Shown here in pieces: positions 45,480 to 54,898 of a stretch of 64,000 bases of DNA. The notes beneath the pieces are model-generated. The model saw only the letters and a program-made list of their open reading frames with translations. It was not told the origin of the DNA and ran no database searches. Origin of the DNA: Corynebacterium glaucum (GTDB lineage Bacteria; Actinomycetota; Actinomycetes; Mycobacteriales; Mycobacteriaceae); assembly GCF_030408855.1 (NCBI RefSeq), contig NZ_CP047358.1, positions 62,001-126,000 on the forward strand. Reading direction: 5' to 3'. The translations under genes and the position numbers were made by a program. Positions within the stretch are counted from its first letter, which is position 1. Each line of letters opens with the position of its first letter.

Positions 45480-46454
45480 CTACACAGTCAGGACGATTTT
45501 GCCGGTGTTGTCGCCGGAGTCCATTTTGTCGTGTGCTTTTGCGGCCTCGGTGAGGGGGAAAGCGGCGCTGATATTAGGTTTGATGGCACCAGATTCGACG
45601 AGCGGCCAGACGTGCTCGATGGTGGAGCGGACGATGTCGGCTTTCATCGGGCGGGGGCGGGCGCGCAGCGTGGTGGCGTGCAGCGATTGGCGGCGCGGCA
45701 TCATGCGCCCGAGCGAGATCTCGCCCTTCGGGCCGCCCTGCAGTGCGATGACCACGATCTGCCCGTCAACGGCGAGCGCCTTCACGTTGGGTTCGAGGTA
45801 GGGGCCGCCGATGACGTCGAGGATGACGTCCGCCCAGCCCTTGAGCTCCTCGGCGAAGTCCTGTTCTTTGTAGTTGATCGCGATGTCCGCGCCGAGGTTG
45901 GTGCAGTACTCCAGCTTCTCGGCGGAGCCGGCGGTGGTGGCCACCTCACAGCCGAGTTGCTTGCACAGCTGGATGGCAAACGAGCCGATGCCGCCGGAGC
46001 CGCCGTGGATGAGCACCTTTTTCGGGCTGCCGTCGACGTGCGGTTCGTGGACGCCGGCGAGCATGCCGAGGTTGGACCACACGGTGCAGGCAACCTCGAC
46101 GACACCGGCGAGCTCCTCGAGCGAGAGGTTATCCGGCTTGGGCATGAGCTGGCCCTCCGGCACCGCGACGTATTCGGCGTAACCGCCGCCGGCGAGCAAG
46201 CAGCCGACCTCTTCGCCCTGCTCGCGGCCGGTGGTGCCCGGGTCTTCGATCACGCCGGCGCACTCGAGGCCGATGATGTCGGATTCGCCCTTCGGCGCCG
46301 GGTACTTCCCGGCCGCCTGCATCAGGTCGGCGCGGTTGACACCGGCGGCGACTATCTTCACCAGTACCTCGCCGTCTTGCAGCTCAGGGGTGGGCACGTC
46401 ACGCAGCTCAAGGGAGCGGGGATCGGATTCGTCGGTGATCTGGATAGCCTTCAT
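45480..46454 (-). CDS. NAD(P)H quinone oxidoreductase (zinc-independent MDR family)
   Basis: 324 residues from the ATG at 46454. AAGVNRADLMQAAGKYP and IGLECAGVI are typical of quinone oxidoreductases, and the NADPH fold is LIHGGSGGIGSFAIQL (about residues 150-165). No zinc ligands. It is convergent with the aminotransferase gene, 25 bp apart, an association also known in mycobacteria. Confidence 0.9.
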   Translation of the reverse strand: MKAIQITDESDPRSLELRDVPTPELQDGEVLVKIVAAGVNRADLMQAAGKYPAPKGESDIIGLECAGVIEDPGTTGREQGEEVGCLLAGGGYAEYVAVPEGQLMPKPDNLSLEELAGVVEVACTVWSNLGMLAGVHEPHVDGSPKKVLIHGGSGGIGSFAIQLCKQLGCEVATTAGSAEKLEYCTNLGADIAINYKEQDFAEELKGWADVILDVIGGPYLEPNVKALAVDGQIVVIALQGGPKGEISLGRMMPRRQSLHATTLRARPRPMKADIVRSTIEHVWPLVESGAIKPNISAAFPLTEAAKAHDKMDSGDNTGKIVLTV

Positions 46455-46508
46455 GCCCACCCAGGATAGCGGGATGCAAAGGGCCATACGGTAAGCTTTC
46501 TCACCGCT

Positions 46509-46596
<88 letters not shown>

Positions 46597-46597
46597 A

Positions 46598-47119
46598 TTA
46601 CGCTTCGTCCGGGAACAACTCCGGCATGGTGTGGAACTGGCGCTCGCCGTCGAAATCGCTTTCCACACCGCGCAGCACCTCAATCGCGCGCTTCGTCGCC
46701 GCGCGGTGCTGGCCGGCGACCACTTGGATCTGCTCAATCGGGAACTGGCCGCGCAGCTGCACCACGGCAGTGCCGTCCGTGCGGTGCGCGAAATCCGTGC
46801 CCATCAACCCGGCGACCTCGTCCAGCGACTCCACTGAGCGCACGTCGGTGCCGGCGCCGGAGCGATCGTTAAAGCGCCAGTTGCCTTGTGCGCGGTCCAA
46901 ATCGCCCAGCGGCACGCCGAGCAGCACAATGTCCGCGCCGCCGCCAGACACGGCGGAGGTCTTCGGGGTGAGGAAGAACGGCACCGATTCGCTATCGCCC
47001 TTCAAGGGCCCAGCGGTCAGGGAGTCAATTTGAGCCGGGAACCAGACAAGCCAGTTCGCAGCGTCGGAGTGGTCGCCGCGTGCAGAGAAACCAGAGGTCA
47101 GCCAGGTGTTGAGTTTCAT
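46598..47119 (-). CDS. conserved hypothetical protein
   Basis: 173 residues from the ATG at 47119 (MKLNTWLTSGF). It ends 2 bp beyond the tRNA-Ser gene on the opposite strand. Short beta-rich protein with an RGDHSDAANWLVWFPAQID opening and no membrane segment; no family recognised with confidence. It lies 10 bp after the hisC-like fragment on the same strand. Confidence 0.6.
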   Translation of the reverse strand: MKLNTWLTSGFSARGDHSDAANWLVWFPAQIDSLTAGPLKGDSESVPFFLTPKTSAVSGGGADIVLLGVPLGDLDRAQGNWRFNDRSGAGTDVRSVESLDEVAGLMGTDFAHRTDGTAVVQLRGQFPIEQIQVVAGQHRAATKRAIEVLRGVESDFDGERQFHTMPELFPDEA

Positions 47120-47129
47120 GTGCATAAGT

Positions 47130-47720
47130 CTAAACAAAACTGCTGATCAGCGCTTCGCTGCCAAATGCGTACGCCACGCGCACGTCCGCCAGCCCGTACG
47201 CCTTGTTGAAGCTGCGCAGCACCACCAGGTTCGGGTGCGCGGCGATCGCATCCGTGCTCACCACCTCAGCTTCATCGCCAGCCTCATCGCCGGCCCCCTC
47301 ATCCGGGTACTCCAGGTGCGTCTCATCCAGCATCACCGTCACCCGCTCGGGCACCGTGCGCATGAACTCGGTGAGCTCGCGCGTGGTCATAGAATCCCCC
47401 GCCAGCTCCGCGGGGGAGGAGAGGAAAATCAGGCACGTTGAGTCGTCGATAAGCGAAAGCATCTGCTCCAAGTCGTGCGAACCGTCCGGTTTGAAGGGGA
47501 CCGGTTGCGGGCAGGCTTGCCCCAGTACAGGTGGTGGGGGAGCATCGGTCCGCTCGGTATAGAGCACTTTGCTTGACGACGCACACGTGGACCCAACCAG
47601 TCGCCCAAGCAGAGCCAACGTGTTGTTGCCCACCGCTACCTGCGCCGTTGGCAGGCCGAGGTGGTCGGCGAGGGTCTCGCGCAGCTCGGTGGTGAATGCG
47701 TCGCAGGGCGTGGTGTCCAT
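47130..47720 (-). pseudogene. class I/II aminotransferase-like protein, truncated (HisC/Pat type)
   Basis: 196 residues where HisC or aromatic aminotransferases have about 340-360. The part present has VAVGNNTLALLGRLV, VMLDETHLEYPDEG and the Schiff-base segment SFNKAYGLADVRV, but the C-terminal domain after SSFV is missing. The expected N-terminal region is also short, and an acidic repeat (EGAGDEAGDEAE) interrupts it. A functional PLP enzyme looks unlikely. Its open frame without stops could still mean a small expressed protein. Confidence 0.65.
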
Positions 47721-47787
47721 GAGGTTTAAGTGTATGCCGAGTGTATTTGGTTGGGGTGGGGGTGTGGTCTAGAATGTTCCAAGGTCT

Positions 47788-47879
47788 GGAGACGTGCCAG
47801 AGTGGCCGAATGGGGCTCCCTGCTAAGGAGTTGCCCTCTTTGCGGAGGGCCGCAGGTTCAAATCCTGTCGTCTCCGCCA
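47788..47879 (+). tRNA. tRNA-Ser (anticodon GCT)
   Basis: 92 nt with encoded CCA, acceptor stem ggagacg/cgtctcc and a long variable arm. The anticodon loop CTGCTAA lies between ctcc and ggag. It is followed after one base by tRNA-Arg, so the two are co-transcribed. Confidence 0.95.
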
Positions 47880-47880
47880 C

Positions 47881-47953
47881 GCGCCCGTAGCTCAACGGAT
47901 AGAGCATCTGACTACGGATCAGAAGGTTGGGGGTTCGAATCCCTCCGGGCGCA
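47881..47953 (+). tRNA. tRNA-Arg (anticodon ACG), copy 1
   Basis: 73 nt, acceptor stem gcgcccg/cgggcgc, anticodon loop CTACGGA, T-arm ttcgaat. CCA is not encoded (next bases cag). Its 73 bases are identical to the tRNA at 49585. The A34 of ACG is the substrate of TadA, which is also encoded in this window. Confidence 0.95.
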
Positions 47954-47956
47954 CAG

Positions 47957-47983
47957 AAAAACCCCTGCATGTGCAGGGGTTTC
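47957..47983 (+). terminator. intrinsic terminator of the tRNA-Ser/Arg unit
   Basis: Hairpin aacccctgca/tgcaggggtt with a 2-nt loop, followed by T residues, directly after tRNA-Arg. Confidence 0.8.
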
Positions 47984-48108
47984 GGTGTTCTTCGGGTGTG
48001 CTCTGGGCGGGCCTTGTCTCCAGCTGGCAGGAATCTTGCAATCCGCCTACTCTGCCTTGAGCGGGCAGCGGAATCCTCGGGCCTGACAGAGCGGAAAGGA
48101 AGAGGAGC

Positions 48109-49494
48109 ATGACGACGCCACAGACTCCTTCCCTCGTCAACGAAGACGAGGCAATCTACGAGCTGGAGAAGGTTCTCGGGGCCCGCAAAGACTTGGAGCC
48201 GGACGAGCTCGCGGTGATGCAGGAGGCGCTGGAAAACCTGTCGCTGCGCCAGGTCATCGAGCTGATTGAGCGTCAGCCGTCGAAGCGCGGCGCGGTGCTG
48301 CTTCGGCTACTCGCTCCGCAGCGCGCCACCGCCGCCTTCGACGCGCTTGATCCTGGGCACCAGGCCGACATCGTGGGGGCGCTCGCGCACGAAGATGTGA
48401 CGGATCTCTTTGCGGCGCTGGGCGTCGAGGACCGCGTCCAGCTCCTGGACAACCTGCCGGCGGAGATCGCCGACCAGGTCATGTCCGGCCTCGACGAGGA
48501 GGAGCGCGAGAGCACCAACGCGCTCATGGGCTACGAACGCGGCACCGTCGGACGTCACATGTCGCCGGATGTGCTGGTTGTGGAACCGGCCGATGGCGTT
48601 GAAGGGGTCGTCGACAAGCTGAAAGCTGAAGCTGAAAACCTGGAGACGATTTACACGCTGCCTGTAGTGGACGAGGATCGTGTGCTGATCGGCATCACCG
48701 GGCTGAAGGATCTGTTCGCGGCGAATTCGGGCGCCACGATCGGCGACATCATGCACGAGCCCGCATGGGCGGAGGCGACCGATGACGCCGAAGGCACTGC
48801 GCGGTGGTTCCTGTCCACCCACCACATCGCGATTCCCGTGGTGGATGCGGATCATCGCCTCGTGGGCATTTTCACTCACGACGAAGCACAGGACGTGATC
48901 GAGGGTGCCGACAACGAGGACCACGCGCGCCAGGGCGGATCCGAGGCGCTGAACAAGCCGTACTTGTCCACGCCGGTGGTGGAGCTGTTCCGCTCGCGCG
49001 TGGTGTGGCTGCTGGTGCTTGCCGTCTCCGCGATCTTGACCGTGCAGGTGCTCGACGTGTTCGAGGCGACGATCGCGGAGGTGACCGTGCTATCGCTGTT
49101 CATTCCGCTGCTGACCGGCACCGGCGGTAACACGGGCAACCAGGCTGCCACCACCGTCACGCGTGCGCTGGCGCTTGGCGACGTCCGCAAGCGCGACATC
49201 GCCAAAGTCATGTGGCGCGAGTGCCGCGTCGGCCTCACTCTCGGAGCGGTGCTGGGCACGATCGGCTTCGCACTGGCGTGGGTGGTGTTCAGCCAGGAGA
49301 TCGGCATCATCATTGGTGCGACGTTGCTGTGCATTTGCACGATGTCCGCGACCGTCGGCGGCCTCATGCCGATTCTGGCGAAGGCCATCGGCGCAGACCC
49401 GGCCGTGTTCTCCAACCCGTTCATCTCCACGTTCTGCGATGCGACGGGACTTGTCGTGTACTTCTTCATCGCGAAGACCGTGCTAGGTATTTAG
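48109..49494 (+). CDS. mgtE: magnesium transporter MgtE
   Basis: 461 residues from an ATG with a ggaagagg ribosome-binding site. N-terminal helical MgtE_N domain (about 20-125), two CBS domains (about 135-265), then five membrane helices with the pore sequence PLLTGTGGNTGNQAATTVTRALA. The CBS region binds Mg2+ and closes the channel when internal Mg2+ is high. It stands alone between two identical tRNA-Arg genes. Confidence 0.95.
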   Translation: MTTPQTPSLVNEDEAIYELEKVLGARKDLEPDELAVMQEALENLSLRQVIELIERQPSKRGAVLLRLLAPQRATAAFDALDPGHQADIVGALAHEDVTDLFAALGVEDRVQLLDNLPAEIADQVMSGLDEEERESTNALMGYERGTVGRHMSPDVLVVEPADGVEGVVDKLKAEAENLETIYTLPVVDEDRVLIGITGLKDLFAANSGATIGDIMHEPAWAEATDDAEGTARWFLSTHHIAIPVVDADHRLVGIFTHDEAQDVIEGADNEDHARQGGSEALNKPYLSTPVVELFRSRVVWLLVLAVSAILTVQVLDVFEATIAEVTVLSLFIPLLTGTGGNTGNQAATTVTRALALGDVRKRDIAKVMWRECRVGLTLGAVLGTIGFALAWVVFSQEIGIIIGATLLCICTMSATVGGLMPILAKAIGADPAVFSNPFISTFCDATGLVVYFFIAKTVLGI

Positions 49495-49584
49495 CGCACC
49501 TCTCCCATCTAGCGCGCATTTAGTGGCGTGACCTGCCATTTTGGTAGGTGCGGGGTCCCGGTGTAATGTTGTCCCACGTTGTAA

Positions 49585-49660
49585 GCGCCCGTAGCTCAAC
49601 GGATAGAGCATCTGACTACGGATCAGAAGGTTGGGGGTTCGAATCCCTCCGGGCGCACCA
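49585..49660 (+). tRNA. tRNA-Arg (anticodon ACG), copy 2
   Basis: Identical over 73 nt to the copy at 47881, but here CCA is encoded (49658-49660). It is not preceded by a tRNA-Ser gene. Confidence 0.95.
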
Positions 49661-49664
49661 CGCA

Positions 49665-49689
49665 AAGCCCCTGATTAGCAGGGGTTTTT
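49665..49689 (+). terminator. intrinsic terminator after tRNA-Arg copy 2
   Basis: Hairpin gcccctg/caggggt with a short AT-rich loop (attag) followed by TTTTTC. Confidence 0.8.
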
Positions 49690-49828
49690 CTGCATTCTGG
49701 GGCAGCTCAGGCGAGAGAGAAAAATCGGTTCACCGATTGAGAACGTCTGGCCCGGCCATTAAGTTGATCTGTGGCTCTTGGGGGCCGCGCGGAGGTGGCG
49801 CGCGCCCAAAACCGACGGAGAGGTACCC

Positions 49829-52360
49829 ATGCCACACAGGAACATTCGCACTATTGCCCGCTTGTCGCTGGTTGCGGCGGTGGCAGGCAGTTTCGGCATC
49901 GTCCCCGTCAGCGCGCAGGCACAGGCTTCGCTTATCGACGCCCCCTTGACAACGTTCCCGGCAACCCCCAACGCCTCGCCGAAGCTGACCCCGGGCAGCG
50001 GCAGCGCCAACGCCCGCTACTCCTCGGCAGGCTGGACCTACACTGCGGTGGCGTTCAACCCGGCGAACGAGCGGATGTACGCCATCTCCACCGGCGACAA
50101 TGGCAAGGAAGCTGGCCACCTGCTGCGCTTCCAGCCGAAGGGCAAGCGCATTGCGGATCTTGGTCTGCTGGAACTCGACGATGTTCAAGCCGACAACATC
50201 GCCTCCGCGGCCTTCACCTCTCGCGGCCAGCTCGTAGTTTTCTCCGGCGCGAAGTTCCGCGTGCTGGATCTGTCGAAGGACTTCAGCCCAACCGCCGTGT
50301 CCCGCACCGCAGATATCGAGGTCGCGGCCCACGAGCTCAAGCTTGGGGACGGCAACGGCGAAAGCGGCCTGACCGGCGATAACGGCCTGACCGGCGATAA
50401 CGGCCTGCCCGGGGCCTGGGCGTCCGTTGGCGAGAAGGGCGAGGTCGACACCCTGTACGCGGTCTCGCGCTCGCCGGAGAACGACTACTTTAAGTGGGCG
50501 CTGGATGTGACCACCGGCAAAGTCGAGATCACCCAGCTTGAGGTCGCGCCGAACCTGCGTCTCGACGAGATCGGCACGCTCAACTACGCGTACACCAAGA
50601 ACGAAACGACGCTCGTGTTCGCCGACGACCAGGCCCGCTCGCTGGAGGTCGAGGGCAACACCATCCGCGCGTCCTACTTCGGAGGCACCGTCGTCGATAA
50701 CTTCCGGGAGCTCTCGTACTTGCCGACGGGTGCGCCCTACCACCCGGTGACCAAGTTCATCACCCCAGCGTCCCCTGCATCCCCGGCCTCGCAGCCTTCG
50801 GTTTCTGCGGTGGACGTGGGGTCTGACACGGATGCTGGTACCCCGGCTCCGGCCGCCCAAGACGCGGCCTCGTCTCTGCCGACGACGGTTGAAGACGCCA
50901 CCGAGCCGACCGTCTCCCCGAACGCCGCGCCGGCCCAGGATGCGCAGGCCGCCGCTAATGCTGGCGGTGCCGCCGACGCTTCCGGCGCTGGGGGTGCAGA
51001 GACTCAGACCGGCGATAGCCGCGACGTGAAGTTCACCGTCATGAACGAACGCGGCCACGCTGTCTCCGGCGCGGACATCGAGATCGTCGGCGCCGACGCC
51101 TCGGCGAAGACCGACCGTAACGGCCAAGCAGCTCTCTCCATTCCCGGCGACGATGTGCTGGCGATGGTCGAGGGCGAACCCGTCGTCATCGACGCCGACG
51201 AGTCGCGCATCCGCGTCACGCTGAACTCCGACTCGAAGACGAACGCCGGCACCGAGGACACCACCACCTCAGCGACCGCGAGCGGCACCCGCTCCATCCC
51301 GGTCGCGGTGCAGGACAACGCAGGCCACAGTGTCGCAGGTGCGACGATCGAAGGCGCCGGAGAGATGGCGGGCAAGTCCTTCACCTCGAATAGCGCAGGC
51401 CTAGCCATCGTTGAGGTGCCGGCATCCGCGTCCGACAAGACTTTGACTTTCACCGCGTCGAAGGACGGTGTTCAGGCCCCGTTTGACCTGGCAACTGATG
51501 CACAAAGCGCCACCGTGCAGCTCGGCACTACCTCCCAGCAGGGCGGATCTCAGCAGGGCGGGTCGCAGCAGGGCAGCCCGCAGCACCGGGACAGCACCAT
51601 CTTGGTTCGCGTAGTCACCGACGGCGGTGACCCAGTGCAGTACGCCGAGGTCTACAGCCCGGGGCGCCCAGAGGTGCGTGCCAACGGCGGCACCGACGCA
51701 AGCGGCTACGTCAAGGTGGTCGTACCCGCCAATTCCGGCACCGGCCAGACCGTGCGACTCGCAGTGCGCAATGCCCCGAGCGGTTACAAGACCGTCGATA
51801 AGCAGGTCAACCGCTACGAGGACGACGTGACCCTCACGCTGTCGCGCTCGTCCACCGCTACCTCCTCGACGAAGTCGAAGCCCGACGAGGTCATGGATGT
51901 TGTCAAAGAGGTCGAGGGGCTGATGAAAGAGCTCGCGGGTCCAGCCGCCATTGGCGGCGCGTTGCTGCGCGGTCAGCGTGGGGGTACCAGCGCCACCCGC
52001 TCGGCAAGCGCGACACCGCTGCCGCTATCAGGTACGGCGACCGCCACCGCTTCCACCACGGGCACTACGACTGGCTCAACGACGGGTTCCACAACGGGTG
52101 CGAGGGACTCCAACACGCGGATGGTCAACCGCACCACCAGCGTGTCCACCACGGCTGCTCCGGCTCCGACCCGGTCGCTGTACAACTACGACAGCGACGA
52201 CTCTTCCGACGACAGCGATTCCAAGCAGAGCGCGAAGCGCAGCCGCAGCGGCGACTTGGCCAACACGGGCACTCCGATGACCACCGTCATCGTGCTCGGA
52301 ATCTTGGCAATGCTGCTCGGCGGGGCGTACCTGGTGATCAGCCGCCGCCGCGAAAACTAG
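49829..52360 (+). CDS. LAxTG-anchored surface protein with collagen-like and Ig-like repeats
   Basis: 843 residues from the ATG at 49829 with a ggagagg ribosome-binding site. Signal peptide 1 to about 32 (ending AQAQA). Residues about 50-320 form a beta-rich head. At about 175-196 there is a short collagen-like GLTGDN repeat. A Pro/Ala/Thr-rich stalk follows, then three similar beta domains (DVKFTVMNERGHAV; SIPVAVQDNAGHSV; TILVRVVTDGGDPV) of the Cna-B or carboxypeptidase-regulatory type. A Ser/Thr-rich tract precedes LANTG (about 810-814), a hydrophobic helix and the tail RRREN, which is a sortase signal of the LAxTG type. No pilin motif is apparent. Likely a cell-wall adhesin or sheath protein. 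Confidence 0.88.
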   Translation: MPHRNIRTIARLSLVAAVAGSFGIVPVSAQAQASLIDAPLTTFPATPNASPKLTPGSGSANARYSSAGWTYTAVAFNPANERMYAISTGDNGKEAGHLLRFQPKGKRIADLGLLELDDVQADNIASAAFTSRGQLVVFSGAKFRVLDLSKDFSPTAVSRTADIEVAAHELKLGDGNGESGLTGDNGLTGDNGLPGAWASVGEKGEVDTLYAVSRSPENDYFKWALDVTTGKVEITQLEVAPNLRLDEIGTLNYAYTKNETTLVFADDQARSLEVEGNTIRASYFGGTVVDNFRELSYLPTGAPYHPVTKFITPASPASPASQPSVSAVDVGSDTDAGTPAPAAQDAASSLPTTVEDATEPTVSPNAAPAQDAQAAANAGGAADASGAGGAETQTGDSRDVKFTVMNERGHAVSGADIEIVGADASAKTDRNGQAALSIPGDDVLAMVEGEPVVIDADESRIRVTLNSDSKTNAGTEDTTTSATASGTRSIPVAVQDNAGHSVAGATIEGAGEMAGKSFTSNSAGLAIVEVPASASDKTLTFTASKDGVQAPFDLATDAQSATVQLGTTSQQGGSQQGGSQQGSPQHRDSTILVRVVTDGGDPVQYAEVYSPGRPEVRANGGTDASGYVKVVVPANSGTGQTVRLAVRNAPSGYKTVDKQVNRYEDDVTLTLSRSSTATSSTKSKPDEVMDVVKEVEGLMKELAGPAAIGGALLRGQRGGTSATRSASATPLPLSGTATATASTTGTTTGSTTGSTTGARDSNTRMVNRTTSVSTTAAPAPTRSLYNYDSDDSSDDSDSKQSAKRSRSGDLANTGTPMTTVIVLGILAMLLGGAYLVISRRREN

Positions 52361-52378
52361 ACCACCTCTAAACCACCC

Positions 52379-53434
52379 CTAGAAGACCTCGACGCGCCCG
52401 CCCAGCGCCTCGATCTGCTCGAGCTGGGCCACCCACCCTGGGGCTCCGGGGTGGACCCGCATCACCGGGCGCGAGGACACTGCCACCGGCGACACCGATT
52501 CGCGACGCGCCCCGGAGCGTGCCGACATCCGCTCATGCGCGGTGTGGCCTGCCTCCGCTAGCGCCTGCATGGACGGCGGGTTGCCTGCAAGGGTAGCGCG
52601 GGCGTCGTTGAGCAAGGCGATGTATTCGTCGAGGACCTCGACGAGCGGTGTGGCGTTAGTCTCGCACATATTGCCCACTAGCGCCGGCCGCGTACCTGCG
52701 ACCCGGGTTGCGCCTGCGAAGGACCCGGCCGCCAGCGACTGCGCCATCGGGCCGCCCCGGTCGCCGGTGACCGCGAGCGCCTCGGCAATTACGTGCGGCA
52801 GGTGCGAGATCCGCGCCACCGTCTCGTCGTGCTTGCGCGCGGTCACCGGCACCGCCTCGGCGCCCACCAGCGCCACCATCCGGCACACCTGGCCGAACAC
52901 CCGCACCCACGAGTCGGGCACGCGCCCACCTGCGCCTTGACCTGCGCTCGGACCAGCCTCCGCACACTCGCGTGCGTAGTCGTACGCAACCACCCACGCC
53001 GCTCCTTGGAAGAGTCCGGTCTGCGTGGCGGCCCATCCGGATTCCGCGGTGCCGGCCATCGGGTGGCCGCCCACGTACCGCTCGCGCATCCCGCGCTGCG
53101 CCACCAGTTCCTGCACCGGCGCCTTCACCGACACCACGTCGGTCACCCCGCACGACGGCGCGTGCTCGGCGATCGCGTCCAACACCGACGCCACCGCATC
53201 AAACGGCACTGCCACCACGATCAGGGCGAGTTCGGATTCGGCGCGCGACAGGACGTCGATAAGCGAACTGCTTACCTCGAACCCTTCCGCAACCGCTCGT
53301 GCTGCCGCGGCTTCAGAGTGAGTGGAGCCGAAGACCCGCACGCCACGGGCGGCGAGGTCGCGCAAGAGCGAACCGCCGATCAGGCCGTTGCCGATGATGC
53401 AGACGCTTCCCAGTTCGCTTCCCAGATGGTTCAT
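52379..53434 (-). CDS. tyrA: prephenate dehydrogenase
   Basis: 351 residues from the ATG at 53434. NAD(P) motif IIGNGLIGGSLLRDL (about 11-25) and GGHPMAGTAESGW, the conserved catalytic His region of prephenate dehydrogenases. Converts prephenate or arogenate toward tyrosine. Convergent with the surface protein, 18 bp apart. Confidence 0.92.
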   Translation of the reverse strand: MNHLGSELGSVCIIGNGLIGGSLLRDLAARGVRVFGSTHSEAAAARAVAEGFEVSSSLIDVLSRAESELALIVVAVPFDAVASVLDAIAEHAPSCGVTDVVSVKAPVQELVAQRGMRERYVGGHPMAGTAESGWAATQTGLFQGAAWVVAYDYARECAEAGPSAGQGAGGRVPDSWVRVFGQVCRMVALVGAEAVPVTARKHDETVARISHLPHVIAEALAVTGDRGGPMAQSLAAGSFAGATRVAGTRPALVGNMCETNATPLVEVLDEYIALLNDARATLAGNPPSMQALAEAGHTAHERMSARSGARRESVSPVAVSSRPVMRVHPGAPGWVAQLEQIEALGGRVEVF

Positions 53435-53490
53435 TCGCCAAAGTCTAACCCCACCACACAACCGCCCGGCTGGGACTACGCTGTGTGACC

Positions 53491-53973
53491 ATGAGCCAGG
53501 ACTTCCAGGACGGATACGCGGTCACGGTCGCCCAAGCGGGCGGCGCGTGGGTGGTGCGCGAGTTCGACGACGACTTCACCGACCTCGCCACCTCCGTCAC
53601 CGCAGTGCGCGCGTTGCGCAGCGAGGGCGCGGCGTTCGCGATCCTCAACGTCGAGGAGGACTACCTGGTCATCGTCCGCCCGGGCCCGAGCCGCATCCGC
53701 CTGCTCATCTCCGACGCCACCATGGCGGTTGACGACGACTTCGCCGCCGACATCCTCGAAGAAATCGGCGCGGACGTCCCCGACATCGACCCCGACGAGC
53801 TCGACGATGTCGACGGCTGGGCCGAGGGCGACTTCGCCATCTTCGAAGACCTCGGTCTCTCGGAGGAAAGGTTGAGCATTTTGCTTGACGACGACCCCGC
53901 GCCCGACGAGCTGGCCGAAACCATCGCCACCGAGCTCGGCTTCGCCGATGCACTCGCGGACACCCTCGAGTAG
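53491..53973 (+). CDS. tRNA adenosine deaminase-associated protein
   Basis: 160-residue acidic protein (FDDDFTDLATSVTAVRALRSEG, later very Asp/Glu-rich). It matches the actinobacterial family that is almost always encoded directly before tadA. Exact role unknown, presumably a partner in tRNA editing. It overlaps the tadA start by 26 bp. Confidence 0.85.
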   Translation: MSQDFQDGYAVTVAQAGGAWVVREFDDDFTDLATSVTAVRALRSEGAAFAILNVEEDYLVIVRPGPSRIRLLISDATMAVDDDFAADILEEIGADVPDIDPDELDDVDGWAEGDFAIFEDLGLSEERLSILLDDDPAPDELAETIATELGFADALADTLE

Positions 53974-54463
53974 CGCGGCCCTGCCCGACGCGGCCCTGCC
54001 TGACGCAGGGCGGCGCGCCGCCGAAACGCGCATGCACGATGCCATCGAGCTGGCACGCGGCACACCGGCCGAGGACGTGCCGGTGGGCGCGATTGTGTTC
54101 GCTCCCGGTGGGGAGGTGGTAGGGCGTGGGGTGAATCGTCGAGAAGCAAACTGCGATCCGACAGCCCACGCTGAGGTGGAAGCGATCCGGCAAGCCGCGG
54201 CGACCCTGGGCTCCTGGCGGCTGGACGGCTGCGAGCTGGTGGTAACCCTGGAGCCGTGCACGATGTGCGCGGGAGCGATCTTGGGTGCGAGGGTGCGATC
54301 GTTGGTGTTCGGGGCGTACGAGCCGAAGACCGGGGCGGTGGGGTCGGTGCTGGACGCGCTGCGCGACCCGCACCACCTGCACCAGGTTGAGGTGCGCGGG
54401 GGCGTGCTTGAGGCGGAGACCGCTGCGCTGATGAGCGAGTTCTTCGGCCGTTTGAGGCCGTGA
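53948..54463 (+). CDS. tadA: tRNA(adenine34) deaminase TadA
   Basis: About 171 residues. Zinc-deaminase motifs HAEVEAI (His and catalytic Glu) and PCTMCAGA (two Cys ligands) are intact. It converts A34 of tRNA-Arg(ACG) to inosine; two copies of that tRNA lie 4.3-6 kb upstream. The start ATG at 53948 overlaps the upstream gene; an ATG at 54032 is the alternative. A tandem repeat (AALPDAALPDA) sits in the non-conserved N-terminus. Confidence 0.9.
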   Translation: MHSRTPSSSAALPDAALPDAGRRAAETRMHDAIELARGTPAEDVPVGAIVFAPGGEVVGRGVNRREANCDPTAHAEVEAIRQAAATLGSWRLDGCELVVTLEPCTMCAGAILGARVRSLVFGAYEPKTGAVGSVLDALRDPHHLHQVEVRGGVLEAETAALMSEFFGRLRP

Positions 54464-54543
54464 CAGAATCGTTATAGTCGCGAAGTGTGATTGGGCCTAC
54501 ACTCGGTGTGGTTAGTACCAGTTCGAACAAAAAGGAGAACACC

Positions 54544-54768
54544 ATGGCATTCGAAGGCAAGGGCGACCAGCTCAAGGGCAAGGCAAAGGAAGCCGCTGGC
54601 AACCTGACCGGCAACGAGTCCCTCGAGAACGAGGGCAAGGCCGACAACCTGGCGGGCAACATCAAGGAAGGCCTGTCCGACGCTGGCGACGCTGTGAAGG
54701 ACAAGTTCAACGAGGTTGCTGGCAAGGTCGAGGACAAGCGCGAAGAGCACGAGGCTGACGAGCGCTAA
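54544..54768 (+). CDS. CsbD family stress protein
   Basis: 74-residue hydrophilic protein with GKGDQLKGKAKEAAGNLTGN and repeats of the G-K/E-A pattern. CsbD-like proteins are highly expressed in general stress responses. Strong ribosome-binding site aaaaaggag. The leader 54480-54543 probably holds its promoter. It lies alone before tRNA-Ser(CGA). Confidence 0.9.
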   Translation: MAFEGKGDQLKGKAKEAAGNLTGNESLENEGKADNLAGNIKEGLSDAGDAVKDKFNEVAGKVEDKREEHEADER

Positions 54769-54806
54769 TTTGGCTCACCGGAGACGCAACCGTTACTGTA
54801 GCTAGC

Positions 54807-54894
54807 GGTAGCGTGTCCGAGCGGCCGAAGGTACTCGCCTCGAAAGCGAGTGAGGGTAAAACCTCCGCGGGTTCAAATCCCGCCGCTACCGCCA
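54807..54894 (+). tRNA. tRNA-Ser (anticodon CGA)
   Basis: 88 nt with encoded CCA. Acceptor stem ggtagcg/cgctacc, long variable arm, anticodon loop CTCGAAA between ctcgc and gcgag. Confidence 0.95.
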
Positions 54895-54898
54895 GATT

